In this document: positions 20,167-31,387 of the stretch, piece after piece | Layout of the letters: each line of letters starts with the position of its first letter | Position numbering within the stretch: the first letter of the stretch is position 1 | NCBI GenBank assembly: GCA_039720395.1 | Contig: CM077833.1 | Coordinates: 26,186,271 to 26,250,270, forward strand | Length of the DNA stretch: 64,000 nucleotides | Source of the DNA: Liquidambar formosana | Lineage: Eukaryota; Streptophyta; Magnoliopsida; Saxifragales; Altingiaceae | Direction: 5' to 3' | Notes under the pieces: model-generated | The model's database searches: none | The model's input: the letters and a program-made list of their open reading frames with translations, nothing else | What the model was told of the DNA's origin: nothing | Program-made: the position numbers and the translations under genes

Positions 20167-22276
20167 CTATCTCATCCATCCAGCTCGGGGTCGAAGGCTG
20201 AATGTCCGAGATGAGCTCCTCTGTCCCAATACTGGGTTCTTGCAAGATTTCGACATTTATGGCTCGGGGGGTGTCTGTTTCCAACGCTGCAGCCAGGGCG
20301 GCCAACCCATCTGCATGTCTGTTTTAATCCCTGGCAAAGCGTTTGAACTCCACACTGGTGAATTTCGCAGCTAATTCCCATACCTTATGCGTGTACGCAG
20401 CCATCCTTTCATCTTTGGCTTCATATTCTTTGTTCAGCTGGTTAACCACTAGCCTGGAGTCGCTGTATACTGTCAGCTCTTTCACCCCCATTGCTTGGGC
20501 CATTGCTAGTCCTGCCACCACTGCCTCATACTCTGCTTCATTGTTTGAGGCTGGGAACATAAGTCTCACTGCTTGCTCGATGATCTCTCCTTCGGGATCT
20601 GTCAGCACAATTCCCAAACCTGCGCCTTTCGCATTAGATGCACCATCCACTTTGAGCTCCCATCTCTTCCTCGCTTCTGTGTTTATATTGTCTCTCCCCC
20701 CCAGTTCGGGCAGAGAGGATTTGAATGCTGTCTGTCCCGAACTGGAAGTAGGATCTGCGAACTCAGCCAAAAAATCAGCCAATATTTGCCCCTTTATGGC
20801 AGGTCGGGGCTGGAAGTGAATGTCGTAAGCATTGAGTTCTACCCCCCACTTCGAGACGCGTCCTGACAAATCAGCTCTGCGTAGCACATCTTTCAGTGGG
20901 TAGTTGGTGAGGACGATGATAGGATGAGACTGGAAGTAGTGTTGGAGTTTTCTGGAGGCTGTGACAAAGGCTAGGATCAATTTTTCAAGGGGCAGATAGC
21001 GGGTTTCAGCGTCTAATAGTGTCTTGCTAATATAATAGATTGGGACTTGAGTAAGGTTGCGTTGGGCTAAAAGAACGCCACTGAGTGCATGAGCTGAAAC
21101 AGCAAGATAGAGGTAAAGAGGTTCCCCGTGGTAAGGGTGGGTCAGGGTGGGCAGTTTTTCTAAATGAGCAACTAACTTTTGATAAGCCTCCTGGCATTCC
21201 GTGTTCCATCCCGAGTTAGTGCTCTTCTTTAGTATTTGAAAGAATGGGTGGCATTTGTCTGATGACCTCGAGATGAATCTACTGAGTGCTGCCACCATCC
21301 CGTTCAACTGTTGAACATCCCTGACCGTTGTTGGAGTACGTAAGGTTCTTATCGCCTCAATCTTACTTGGATTTGCTTCGATCCCCCTTCTTGAAACTAA
21401 GTGACCTAGGAATTTTCCCGAGCCTATGCCAAATGAGCTTTTCTTCGCATTTAACTTCATCCCATACTCCCTGAGTCGGGCAAAAGCCTCAGTTAGGTCT
21501 GCCAGATGATCTTTCTCTGAGCTGCTCTTAACAATAGTGTCATCAACGTACGCCTCAAGGTTTTTGCCAATCAGTCCTTCAAACATCCTGCTAACAAGAC
21601 GTTGGTAGGTGGCCCCTGCATTCTTTAACCCGAACGGCATCACCTTGTAGCAGTACGTTCCTCTAGGAGTAACGAACCCTGTCTTGTCTTGGTCGTGTTC
21701 TGCCATAGAAATCTGATGGTAACCCGAGTAGGCATCAAATATACTCAGTCTTTCATACCCCGAGATAGAGTCTATAAGTTGGTCAATCTTAGGCAAGGGG
21801 AAACTGTCCTTTGGGCACGCTTTATTGAGGTCTGTGAAATCGATACAGACTCGCCAGTCCCTTGTCTTCTTTCTTACACATATGGGATTGGCCAGCCAAC
21901 TCGGGTACTTTACTTCTCTGATGAACCCTGCTTTCAAAAGCTTATCGACCTCGGCAGAAACTGTTTCGGCTCTATCATCTGACAACCTTCGTTGCTTCTG
22001 AACCACTGGCTTGTAATTCGGGTTAACTTGTAACTCATGAGTAATAATTCTGGGATCAATTCCTGGCATTTCATGGGGTGACCAAGCAAATACATCGATG
22101 TTTTTCTTCAAAAACTCGAACAGCTCTGCTGCGTGGGTTTCACTTAATGACTTTCCTATCCAGAAAAACCTCTCTGGATCATCAGGGTTGATTATCTTCT
22201 TCACTAGCTCCTCCCCCGTTCTATCTGCGGGTTCCAGAGCTGTCTCTTCTACTCCGGGCCGTTCTCCCTTTCGTTG
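20123..22276 (-). pseudogene. Reverse transcriptase and dual RNase H region of the Tat element, with nonsense codon
   Basis: This stretch is in the same frame as gag, after a TAG at 22277-22279. It contains the RT core with KKTRDWRVCIDFTDLN, LPKIDQLID, MPFGLKNAGATYQ and the active site YVDD. A Gypsy-type RNase H follows (LYLYLAVSAHALSGVLLAQ ... FLAEF), then a second RNase H (WELKVDGASNAKGAGLG, then NNEAEYEAV and VYSDSRLVVNQL). A second RNase H of archaeal type is characteristic of Tat elements. After FARD a TAA at 20324-20326 interrupts the frame, where relatives usually have a glutamine; the frame then continues (NRHADGLAALAAAL) to 20123. The first residue of an annotated RT start near 22204 would be a GTG, so translation more likely reads on from gag. 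Confidence 0.9.
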
Positions 22277-24862
22277 CTACAAGGGGACCTCATCAATCTT
22301 GGCTTTTTTCTTCTGCTCAGGCTCTTGCCTCGGGGCTTTGAGTTTGCTAGTTCCCGAGCTGGGAAGGCGTGGGACCTTGGACTTCAGTTTGTCCTCAGAA
22401 GGTGCTGAGTGGCCTGCATACTTTGCCAGAAAACACTCCCTGGCCGCCGCCTGATTTCCCTTTATCTCCATGATCCCTTCTGGGCTCGGGAACCTGATGG
22501 ATTGGTGGTAGGAGGATGGGACAGCCTTTATAGCATGAATCCAGGGTCGCCCGAGTATCACATTGTAAGCTGACCTTTCCTGGATTACCACAAACGTCTC
22601 CATGGATTGCACTGGCCCGGCCCGAACTGGGAGCGTTATCTGCCCCAATGGGAAAGTCATGTTGCCATTAAAAGCTTTCAAGCTGACGTGGCAGGGCTTC
22701 AGGTCGGAGTCCTTGAGCCCGAGTTGACTGAACAACTTCTGAAACATGACGTTCACAGATGCCCCGTTATCCACATAGACTTTGCCCACGTCGTAGTTCC
22801 CTATGAGCATGCGGACAACTAGAGCATCGTTGTGCGGGCAGCGTACCGTCCGATCAGTCTCGGCATCCCCGAAGAAAAGCAGTTTCTCACCATTTTCTCC
22901 CTCGCTCTGAGGTAACAGTATTGGCTCATCTCCAATATCACTGACTTCAGCATCTTGACACGCCATCCTATATTGTGCCCTAAGCTGGCTGGTTGACAGA
23001 GCGGTTTCCTCATATCCTCCGGTGATCATATCAATCCTCCCGAGGATCTTTGGTTGAGTGGATTGAGGAGCCCTGTTCTCGGGTTTTTTCTGCTCGGATG
23101 GCTGTCCCTTATCCTTTCGGGCTATAAACTCATCGAGTTTCCCTTCCTTGGCCCAAGCCTCGAGGTTGTACTTCAAAACCTTACAGTCCTCTGTCCTGTG
23201 GCCATGATCCTTGTGGTAACTGCAAAACAGCTTCTTATTTCTCTTCTCGGGCTCCGCGAACATAGGTCGAGGTTTCTGGAAGAAGTCCTTGTTCTCCAGT
23301 GCCTTCATTAACTTGTAGATGGGGAGAGTAAATACAGTGAAGATGGCCTGGTTTGGATTGGTGGGTGGCCTAGATTTCTCTCCTCGGGGATTGTCTCTTT
23401 GTGACCTAGGGTCCTTTTTCTTGTCATCTTTTTCGCCAGTTTTGGCAGACTGTGGGGTGTAAAAATCATCCAACTTGGAATAATTGGCTACAGTGGAGAG
23501 TAGCTTGGCTAGGTTTCTGGGGGGATTAACAGTGAGCTCCTTAAACAGAGGTGACGGTTTCCTCAACCCGAGACGAAACAGATCCATTGCATTCTTCTCA
23601 ATGGGCTCGTCAATCTCATTGTAGACCTCCCAGAACCTCTGAGAGAATTCCCGAAGTCCCTCCCCATCTTTCTGTTTCAGCTCGTATAGGTTCTGCATGG
23701 TCCTCGGGAATTTACAGCTGGTGATGAACCTTTTCTTGAACAGCTTGCTCAGTTCGTGCCAGCTGTCAATAGATTCGTCTGGGATCTTGGCCCACCACTT
23801 AAGAGCCACTTCCCCCAAACTCATGGGGAATATTTTGCAGAGAAAACCCTCGTTTCCAGCATATAACGACATACGTTGCAAGTAATAATTCAAATAATGA
23901 TCGGGGTCTATTGAAAGAGAGTAAAGAGTAAAAGTTATCTCGGAATACCCTCGTGGGATTGGGACCCGTTGAATCCATCGTGTGAATGGGCTCCGAGCTA
24001 CAGCAAGGCTTTCAGGTCTGTATCCCCCTCTACTCTGGTTACCCCGGTGTCTCTTGGAGGCTTCTTCCTCGTTTCTTTCACGCCTGGGTGACCGAGAGTG
24101 CTTTCTGCTCGTCCCCCCAGTACTTCTCTCCCCCCTTCTTTCAAGAGACTGAGATCTGTGATAGCGTCTCTCTTCTCTGTGAACTTCGTGCCCAGAACGC
24201 ACCTGAGAACGAGGTCTTGGGTGGTCCTCATTCCACCTTCGCGCATGTTCTGAACGCCTTGAACTGCGTTCTGGGGACCTCTGAATCAGCGCATGATGTT
24301 GTTCATCTCCCCCTCCCAGATGTCTCTGTTCTGGATCAGTTAATCGTGGCTGATCGTCATGTCTGCTGCGGTGGTGGTGGTGTGAGGCCCCTGGCCTGGG
24401 TGAGCTCTCCTGATGCCTGGTGCGACGGAGTGGACTGGTTTGGCTAGCCTCCTCAGCGACAATATTAACTCCGCGAGGAGCAAAAGTTCGCTGGAGGTAG
24501 CGGTGGTAATTTTGCTCCGCATTTAGCTTTGCGAGCTGCGCCAATTGAATCTCCGATTGCATGGTTGCAATCAGTTCCACTACCGCCGCTGGGTTGGGGT
24601 TATTTGTTACAGCCTTATCGAAGGCGGCTTTCAGAACAGGCTGGTCATCGAGAGAATGTAGAACAGCAGACATTTCAGGGGAGATATGATGTTGTTGAAT
24701 CGGAGGAAGCTGACTGGTTCCCGCCGCAAGCAATGGCGGGTTGGTCTGTGGAGGCTGGGTTTCTGCTCGTTTCCCAGCATCGCCTGTAATGGCTTGGTCT
24801 ACGCGAGTAAAGTTCGCTCCAGATCTGGTTCGCCCAAAGGTGGGCGGAGGTGGTGTAGCCAT
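22277..24862 (-). CDS. Gag and protease polyprotein of the Tat element (861 aa)
   Basis: The ATG lies only about 35 bp inside the 5' LTR. The N-terminal part is disordered and rich in R, S, E and H. The Gag core follows near residues 290-400 (FTRWIQRVPIP ... LYAGNEGFLCKIFPMSLGEVALKWW). Next comes a zinc-knuckle-like CSYHKDHGHRTEDC, and then an aspartic-protease domain whose active-site segment reads YVDNGASVNVM, with N where DTG/DSG is usual. The C-terminus is lysine-rich. The TAG stop is in frame with downstream pol, and the next codon is CAA. The frame is otherwise open through 862 codons. Confidence 0.92.
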   Translation of the reverse strand: MATPPPPTFGRTRSGANFTRVDQAITGDAGKRAETQPPQTNPPLLAAGTSQLPPIQQHHISPEMSAVLHSLDDQPVLKAAFDKAVTNNPNPAAVVELIATMQSEIQLAQLAKLNAEQNYHRYLQRTFAPRGVNIVAEEASQTSPLRRTRHQESSPRPGASHHHHRSRHDDQPRLTDPEQRHLGGGDEQHHALIQRSPERSSRRSEHARRWNEDHPRPRSQVRSGHEVHREERRYHRSQSLERRGERSTGGTSRKHSRSPRRERNEEEASKRHRGNQSRGGYRPESLAVARSPFTRWIQRVPIPRGYSEITFTLYSLSIDPDHYLNYYLQRMSLYAGNEGFLCKIFPMSLGEVALKWWAKIPDESIDSWHELSKLFKKRFITSCKFPRTMQNLYELKQKDGEGLREFSQRFWEVYNEIDEPIEKNAMDLFRLGLRKPSPLFKELTVNPPRNLAKLLSTVANYSKLDDFYTPQSAKTGEKDDKKKDPRSQRDNPRGEKSRPPTNPNQAIFTVFTLPIYKLMKALENKDFFQKPRPMFAEPEKRNKKLFCSYHKDHGHRTEDCKVLKYNLEAWAKEGKLDEFIARKDKGQPSEQKKPENRAPQSTQPKILGRIDMITGGYEETALSTSQLRAQYRMACQDAEVSDIGDEPILLPQSEGENGEKLLFFGDAETDRTVRCPHNDALVVRMLIGNYDVGKVYVDNGASVNVMFQKLFSQLGLKDSDLKPCHVSLKAFNGNMTFPLGQITLPVRAGPVQSMETFVVIQERSAYNVILGRPWIHAIKAVPSSYHQSIRFPSPEGIMEIKGNQAAARECFLAKYAGHSAPSEDKLKSKVPRLPSSGTSKLKAPRQEPEQKKKAKIDEVPL

Positions 24863-24876
24863 CTTATCGCGATGGT

Positions 24877-24896
24877 TCCCACAGACGGCGCCAAAT
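24877..24896 (-). promoter_or_regulatory. Primer-binding site region of the Tat element
   Basis: Immediately inside the 5' LTR the minus strand reads ATTTGGCGCCGTCTGTGG. The core TGGCGCCGT matches the complement of a plant tRNA-Asp 3' end for nine bases and then diverges. A primer-binding site is expected exactly at this position. Confidence 0.6.
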
Positions 24897-25597
24897 TGTA
24901 CGGGGTAAAATCTTTCTCCCCGAACTACGTGTTGATGATGGAGCTTGTTCCCTCGCCTGGACCTGCAATCACAAGCTTGGAAAATGGGTCAGAGGGTAGG
25001 CCAAGGTGGGTTTTGGCCGTGCCCTCTCCGAAGCTTAAGTCAGAAAGCTGCACTGTGGAGAATGAGGCAAGGAAGAAGATGAATCTCAGAGAATTAGGGT
25101 ACTGTAGCTTACCAAATTAGGCTGTATCGTATTCTTTTTATACCCACCTGTACGGACTGACCATGTGAGGTCAGATAACTGCTTGGGTTAGGTCAGATCT
25201 GACCATGGTTTACCCATAACCGTCTGACCATAGTTTAGTGACCATGGTTGGCCAGAGAATCGTGGTTTCTTGTAACCGCTGTGTCAGGAATTACAGCTGC
25301 TAGGACAGTTTTGGACTGTAGTAGGATTTGGACTGTAGTATGAGTCATAAGACAGGTGTCCCGAGGTGAAAGCCAAGAACCGAGTTGGGAGATCACGTGC
25401 CTTGTAGCGGGTCCCACCGTGCAGGCCTCCCACGTGTCAAGTGAAGTGTTTTAACTCCTTGCCCCGAGCTGGATCTTCGGAGGCGAATCACGTGCGTTGT
25501 GGTTGGCCTGGTTGAGCAATCTTTGCCACGTGTCAGCGTTTCAGACTTGAACCTTCCATCCCGAGTTGAGACCTCAGTTCAGATATATTTCCACACA
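24897..25597 (-). repeat. 5' LTR of the Tat element (701 bp)
   Basis: Same length as the left LTR, with about five differences by eye, all transitions. It is followed by the ATCAT duplication at 25598-25602. It carries the same TATA box and G-boxes and would promote gag-pol on the minus strand. Confidence 0.95.
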
Positions 25598-25602
25598 ATC
25601 AT

Positions 25603-26664
25603 CATTACTATTTATTTTTGGCTTTTTCCCTGATGGGTACGCTGTTTGGGGTTCAAATTTGCTGCTGAGGTCCAAAATTTTAGCATTGCACTGAGGTGAA
25701 CAAGATTGCGCCGCGTGGAGAGAAGCAGCCAATCGACGGCTGAAACGAAATGTGACTTTAGATCCGGGCGCTTCAGCGAACAAGAGAGAAACGAAACCGT
25801 AACATCGCTGTGAAACGAGCAAATGATTGCTTACAAAACCCCGGTCCAGGTGGGCTCATAGTAAATTCAGGGTTGCCAAGGCCCAGGTTTTGAAGAGAAG
25901 GGTTGAAGGCCCAAGTGAAATTGAGAGATCAATCCGGCTCTGATACGGACCTTGCCTTAATCCAGGCGTTCCAGGCGTGAGCTTGGTTTTTTTTTTATTG
26001 TTTAGTTTGGTAATGGGTGATTGGGAGTTATTTATATTTAAACTGTTTATTTATTTATTTATTTTAGTTATAGCATGAGCTTCTTCTACCTTTCGTGTTT
26101 AGTAGTGTTACAAGTGGACATGACAAAAATAAAAATAAAAATAAAAATAAATACAAAGAAAAAATAAAAATAAAAGGATTAAAAAGAGACCATAACAAAC
26201 AAGTGGAAGCTGGGTAAACCCATGAAACTAAAGGGTCAATGCCAACAACCCATAAATACAGAGAATGCAATCACAAATTCAGAGTCATGCTAGCAAGGTT
26301 GATCTATAATTCATATATAAATACAGTATGGTCCAGAGGGACCCTAACCCTTTTTCCTCTGTTTTTCACAGCTGAATTAAAATCAATTAACAAACAGTGA
26401 AATATTTTAACAACACAGCAGCAATAAAAAATGCTGCACACAGGTCCACTAAAAAGTCTCCTCGACAGTATAGCAAAACGCAAGCCAAAATGTTAGGCCA
26501 CAAAGTAGGGGCACTTGGGGGAGCTCCACTAATCAATATCCTTGAAAAAATATGGACTTTTGCACAAGTGCCCAAAACGAATGACACTCCTTCTCGCCAC
26601 CAATTATATAAAATTTCTCCCCAGAAAAACAAAAAAACTCACAAAGCTCAAGTACTAAAAATTT
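25603..26664. other. Non-coding region between the Tat element and the RING gene
   Basis: Flank of the retrotransposon insertion, then AT-rich DNA with (ATTT)n and (AAATA)n simple repeats around 26045-26180. The last few hundred bases are the likely 3'UTR of the minus-strand RING gene. No gene seen. Confidence 0.5.
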
Positions 26665-29286
26665 TCAAGGACTGAACAATTTTTTTACTTTGTGTATGAG
26701 CCTTCGACAGATGGGACATACCTTGTTCTCCCCTTCCACAATCCTGCAAAAACGCATCCTTGTAAGATCCCTAGTAATCAATATTTTGGAAGAGAAATGA
26801 AACTTTTTTCATACATCTACCTCTGAGCGCAGTCATAGCAGGTGGCACAGTGGCCACAAGGAACAAAGAAACAGTTGCGCTGCCCGTCGTAACAAATCAC
26901 ACAAATCTTCCCATCATATAAATCATCCGAAGTGCTACTAGACATCCCCGACTCTTCGTCTTCTTCCCCCGTTCCATATGTGAATCGAATTGGCTTCTCC
27001 GGCATTAAAGGGCTGGTCTCACTTATTTCCCTCACTGTTACATCCCCTGTATTACTTTCCCCATCACAAGCTCCAAGGTATTTCAGTATCAAAAAGATAA
27101 CAATCACAACAAATCCTGCAAACCATGGGTAAGTAGAGGTCATGGATGCTTGTTACAAAAAGGATGATTGGAATGGAAGCATCAAAATGAGGTCTGAGTC
27201 TGATGTAGTACCTAAAATTGCGACATAAGTAATCACGCGTGCCACGAAAGAAAGCTCGACGTACCATCCACCAAGATCCCCCTACAATTTGATATTAAGT
27301 TGCAGCAAAGTTATTAAAATTTGCAAGAGGGGAAATTACCATGTGGGTGAGGAAAGGGATGAGGCCCTTACATTGTTGGGTGTGCTTAGTACGACAAATT
27401 GAGTATTAGGGAACAGAAGTTTGAGCTGGCATGATCCATTCGAAGTTGAACACATGCTCTTAGCTTTGGTTATATCGTACATCTTGGATGAAACATTCAC
27501 ATTCATATTCATTATGATGCTTTTGGGATTGGTGTTTATGATGCCAACGTAGTACTTATCGTCTTCCTCAATGGTGTACTCAGCTTCTCTACCTGAACAA
27601 CATATTACATTGTTTTAATTCATAATTTTTTTTCTTTTTCTTTTAAATTTTCATGTCCTTGACATTATTCTTGTTTCAGTTTGGTGGTTCATTGGATACT
27701 GCTATGCTCCTTATCGATGTGATCAAATCAAAAAGCAAGACAATTGGATGGAAAGTTGCAATTGAGCAACAGAATTTAACAATAGAGCTTCCATTAGGGG
27801 CAGGAGGCCTCCTTTGGGATAAGCACAGGGGAGATGGCTTAAATTCTTAATTAGACAGAGTCTCTTATTTCAGAGAATATGCAGAACAAATCTAATTAAT
27901 CTCTCCAAAGTTGCTAGTTTGCTACCTCTAGGTTTTAGACCTTTGGACTTCCATTGTTCCTCCCCCAACCCCCAGCCCAGAGGAAAAAAGAAAGAAATTA
28001 ACAATGAATCATATTACCCAAAAAAAACTAAAAAAAGCAAACCCATTAACTGTCCCTTGTAGGACAATTATTAGCACTTCGAACGAGTAGAACTTCCATG
28101 TAACTGTGATATGGCCAGGTGGTATCACCAGCCAATCACAGGCAAGCAGAGTGAGAAAATCAGTATACTTGTAGGTCCCATTTTCCCACTTTGCTTGCCT
28201 GTGATTGGCTGGTGATACCACTTGGCCATATCACAGTTACATGGAAGTTTTTGCCACTTCGAACATGTTGTACTGTCAATTTTCATAGCCGGGAAAAAAA
28301 AAAAAAAAAAGGTTTGTTCCATTTCTCAAAAAAGCCCCCTTGCTCACCCTAAAGCTAGAATTTAATGGCTAATAAAATATAATTCTCTAAAACATCTAAG
28401 TGTGGTGAATCAATTCACTCAATACTTACTAATAAAACAATTATCATGAACAAGTAGATGGGTTACCGTCTGTTGGATCATTGAGGGCAAGGGCATCAGG
28501 GGAACTTGTTGGATCTGGCAGCAATGTTTCATAGTCTCGTTCTCCTGTCGAAGACACATATACTCATAAATCTGTTATTCAATAAACCCAAATGTCCCAA
28601 TTGAAATGGACTTAATTTTACAGGGAGTACAAAATTTTTATATGAAGAAAGTAATGGCAAACTAAAAATAACCGAAAATAACCTTTAATTATATTCACTT
28701 GAAGCTGACTCAAACTGCTAGTCTGAGCTTCCCATCTCATACGGATCCTCGAACCCTTGTTCAACCACAAGGAGAACCCCTGGAAAATAGAATTGCACCC
28801 TCTCTAGAAGATCTATTTTCATCATTTCTCGAAGCATAAACTGGAAAAAGTAGAAATAAAAAACACTACAAATGTTACCTTGCGACTGTAGGATCCAACA
28901 ATCAGATAATTTGAAACACTCCAATTTGTTACGCAGTTCAATTCAGGCTTTTCTGTGAACCCATAAAGGAAAACCGGTTTCCTATCATCATCTCTCACTT
29001 CAACCTGCTTTACGAATACAGAGCTCGCCCTCATCAACCGCGACGAGCTTGGTCCCAGGACCATACGATAACTCCCGTAATACCCATATCGAAGAGTCAC
29101 CGAAACTGCAAAAATTGATGGGAGAGAAATGCTTGGGTGAGAAGGGAGGGCCCATTGATTGAAAATTGTACAGAAGATAAAAAATTACATGCCACATATC
29201 CAAAGGGTCAGAGGAGCCAGCAAGCGAGCCCAGGATTCTTGCCACCGCTGCGAATGGCTGGGACGTGTGACCACTGTCCTGTACAT
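26665..29286 (-). CDS. RING-type E3 ubiquitin ligase resembling the APD family (eight exons)
   Basis: Exons (minus strand) are 29286-29196, 29105-28879, 28779-28683, 28544-28467, 27592-27372, 27281-27212, 27148-26821 and 26743-26665. All borders are GT-AG and all phases close, giving about 396 aa. The product has an N-terminal hydrophobic segment (LAPLTLWIF), then a lumenal-type domain containing YGYYGSYRMVLGP and GFSLWLNKGSRIRMRW. A second membrane segment (FAGFVVIVIFLILKYLG) leads to a cytosolic tail with an SSSTSDD acidic stretch and a C-terminal C3HC4 RING (CVICYDGQRNCFFVPCGHC ... CPICRRL). This arrangement matches the plant APD (ABERRANT POLLEN DEVELOPMENT) endomembrane E3 ligases. The start is uncertain: the frame is open upstream to an ATG at 29433. 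A MITE sits in the intron 27593-28466. Confidence 0.82.
28085..28254. mobile_element. Hairpin (foldback) MITE, Mutator-like, in an intron of the RING gene
   Basis: Arms of about 57-62 bp (about 28091-28152 and 28188-28250) are near-perfect inverted repeats around a ~40-bp loop, including AACTTCCATGTAACTGTG and its complement. The direct repeat CACTTCGAAC flanks it at 28075-28084 and 28255-28264, a 9-10 bp duplication of the size made by Mutator-type transposases. No coding capacity. Confidence 0.8.
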
Positions 29287-31384
29287 GGCCTCTGTAGGAG
29301 GGGAAGAAGGTTGGGGAGACAATGAGAGGCAGAGAGAGGAAGAGAGAGGAACAGCTAATGGTCTACTGAAAGAGAGGAAACATTGGGAAAGGAGACTGGT
29401 TGGTTTGGGGAATGTGCTTTCCCATAGGTTCAACCAACCATTTTTGCTGAGATGAGATTGGCGGGTTTTTGAATGGCAAGCGTTTTTGAACGTTAGGTGT
29501 CAGTCATTTGGCCTACCTAGATTTGTAAGTGTTGCTGTCAGGGTACAATGGGCTCTAACATTCTGTGTTAGGGTACTTCTCCATGAACAAATTGGGGTAC
29601 CCAAAACCCGATGGCCCATGTGATAACCCATTACATTTTGAGCACCCAAAAAAAAAAAAAAAAAAAAAAAAGAAAACCCCCCATTACATTTTGTCATAAC
29701 CCATTCAAATTGTGCATAATGTCACGTGGGTACCATATGGGAGACGATACAGCAAGGGTATCATAGAATTTTCCCAAATTTATAGGGCTTCAAAGAAGCG
29801 TTTGCATCTGAGCTTGATTTTAGTTAGTTGCAGATATTTACATTGAGGTCCAAAATTTGTCATTTAAGTGAATTTGTTTGCCATTTATAATTTTCATTTT
29901 TGTAAAACTAACGGAAACTATAAATGGCAAAAAAGTTCTCTTAGACGATATATTTTTGAAAAATTTTCTTTTACAAAATTATTTAAAATAATGTTTTCTA
30001 GTTGACCATGCAACAAGTTTTCATAAAAACCTTTTATATATTTCATAAAATCTTTAAAAAAATTATTTAAAAATAAAGTTGAGAGGTTGCAATAGCCGTC
30101 CTCCACATCGAAATCAAAACTTGTGAGACTTGATCTTTCTTAAGCATTTAATAAAGAGCTGGGCCAGGCTCAACGAATTAGCCCACAAGCAAGTCAAGCT
30201 GGGCCCACAACGAATGCGGTATCCTACCCCCAGCCCTGCCCAAAAAATCTGCCCGGCGTAATTAAGGGCTCGGCTGCTGCTACCCGCTGGATGGTCCACT
30301 TGCATGACGACCCTTCTATCAGTCATTTTCACAAAAATGAGGACCCCAAGTCTAGCAGGCCATGAGGCCCATGACTTTAATTTCCGGTCGAATGTTTTCT
30401 CGTCCATCGCTCTCGTTAAAGATGTACTCCGCTCATAATATTGAACACATGGCAGTTTACAATTTTATTTTCTACATTTTTCCATTTCTATCATTTTTTT
30501 TTTTTTTTTTTTTTTTTTGATAATAGATAGAAGCTATCCTTTTTATTTATTTATCTATTTATTTTATTTTTATGAACGATTGAGAATTTTCATTCATAAA
30601 ATCACTTATACAAATCAGTAAGAAATTGGTCTCTTATAAACTCCGGAACCAAGTAAATTGCGAGTCACCTTCTTGCCGCAAAAAATTTCAATAAATCACA
30701 CCTTTTTTTTCAAAATTCCACAAAAATTTCCTATTGTAAAAAATACATATGAGATGTATTAGGAGTCGTCCAAATTCTATATATTCCCAGTGATGAAGGG
30801 AAATTTAATAGAAGAAAAAAAGATCCGTATCGCATGTAAACCATTCAAGAAGTGTACGTGTCAGGCTGTGGGAGCTCCGGTGGGTGTTGAAGCCTTCAAT
30901 GCACTGAAGACGATGGTGAGAATCTGAATTCTGAAACGCCTCAAGATCCTCTCCAGTGTCCAGTCTGCAGTGCAGCCACTGGGTGAAGTTTGGCGTATGT
31001 TTTTTTTTCTTGGCAGTGGAGAGCGGTGGTGAGGAAGTCACACGTGCGGGAGACGCGTGGGAGGACGAGCAGAGAATGAGGTTGGGAAGGAAGCAAGAAA
31101 GAGAGGACACGTCGCCATTGCTAACTTTGTGGCAGGGTATCCTCCTCGTTGCCCACGCCTTCAAAACCACAACTGAAAGTACACATTTTTTGTGGACCCC
31201 ATCCTCCTCTGCGCATTTTAACCTGGACCACCTCAGACCAAGATGCCTTCTCTCACCTCCACCCCTCTATTTATCACGATACATTCTTATCAACTCAAGA
31301 CATTTTTTATCTTTCTTTCTTTTCTTTTTTTTTTTTGTCTCAGAGATTTTGAATCATTTACTTGGGAGGCTTTCAGTGCTAATA
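29287..31384. other. Non-coding region upstream of the RING gene
   Basis: Holds the RING gene promoter side (purine-rich GAGAGAGGAAGAGAG stretch at about 29325-29390), the AT-rich repeat at 29880-30105 shared with a P450 intron, and poly-T runs at about 30492-30518. A weak open frame at 30805-31170 (minus, 121 codons) has no recognisable domain. Confidence 0.45.
29880..30105. repeat. Dispersed AT-rich repeat shared with 12340-12625
   Basis: Second copy of the uncharacterised repeat described in the intron of P450 copy C. The order of short blocks is the same and the copies are moderately diverged. Confidence 0.45.
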
Positions 31385-31387
31385 TTA

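Larger units (their letters stand above)
14294..25597 (-). mobile_element. Ty3/Gypsy LTR retrotransposon, Tat lineage, 11.3 kb
   Basis: A complete insertion oriented on the minus strand. The two 701-bp LTRs (14294-14994 and 24897-25597) begin and end TG...CA and are flanked by a perfect 5-bp duplication ATCAT (14289-14293 and 25598-25602). Read on the minus strand the order is 5' LTR, primer-binding site, gag with protease, RT, a Gypsy-type RNase H, a second RNase H, integrase remnant, tandem repeats, an oppositely oriented extra gene, 3' LTR. A dual RNase H plus an extra ORF before the 3' LTR is the signature of the Tat lineage (Ogre, Grande, Retand and relatives). Gag-pol is interrupted by a TAG, a TAA and an integrase deletion, so this copy is probably non-autonomous. 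By-eye comparison finds about 5 differences between the LTRs, so the insertion is young. Confidence 0.95.

Noticed and set aside
30805..31170. 121-codon minus-strand frame as a gene
   Set aside because: No domain, no supporting context, and an equally long plus-strand frame over the same bases.
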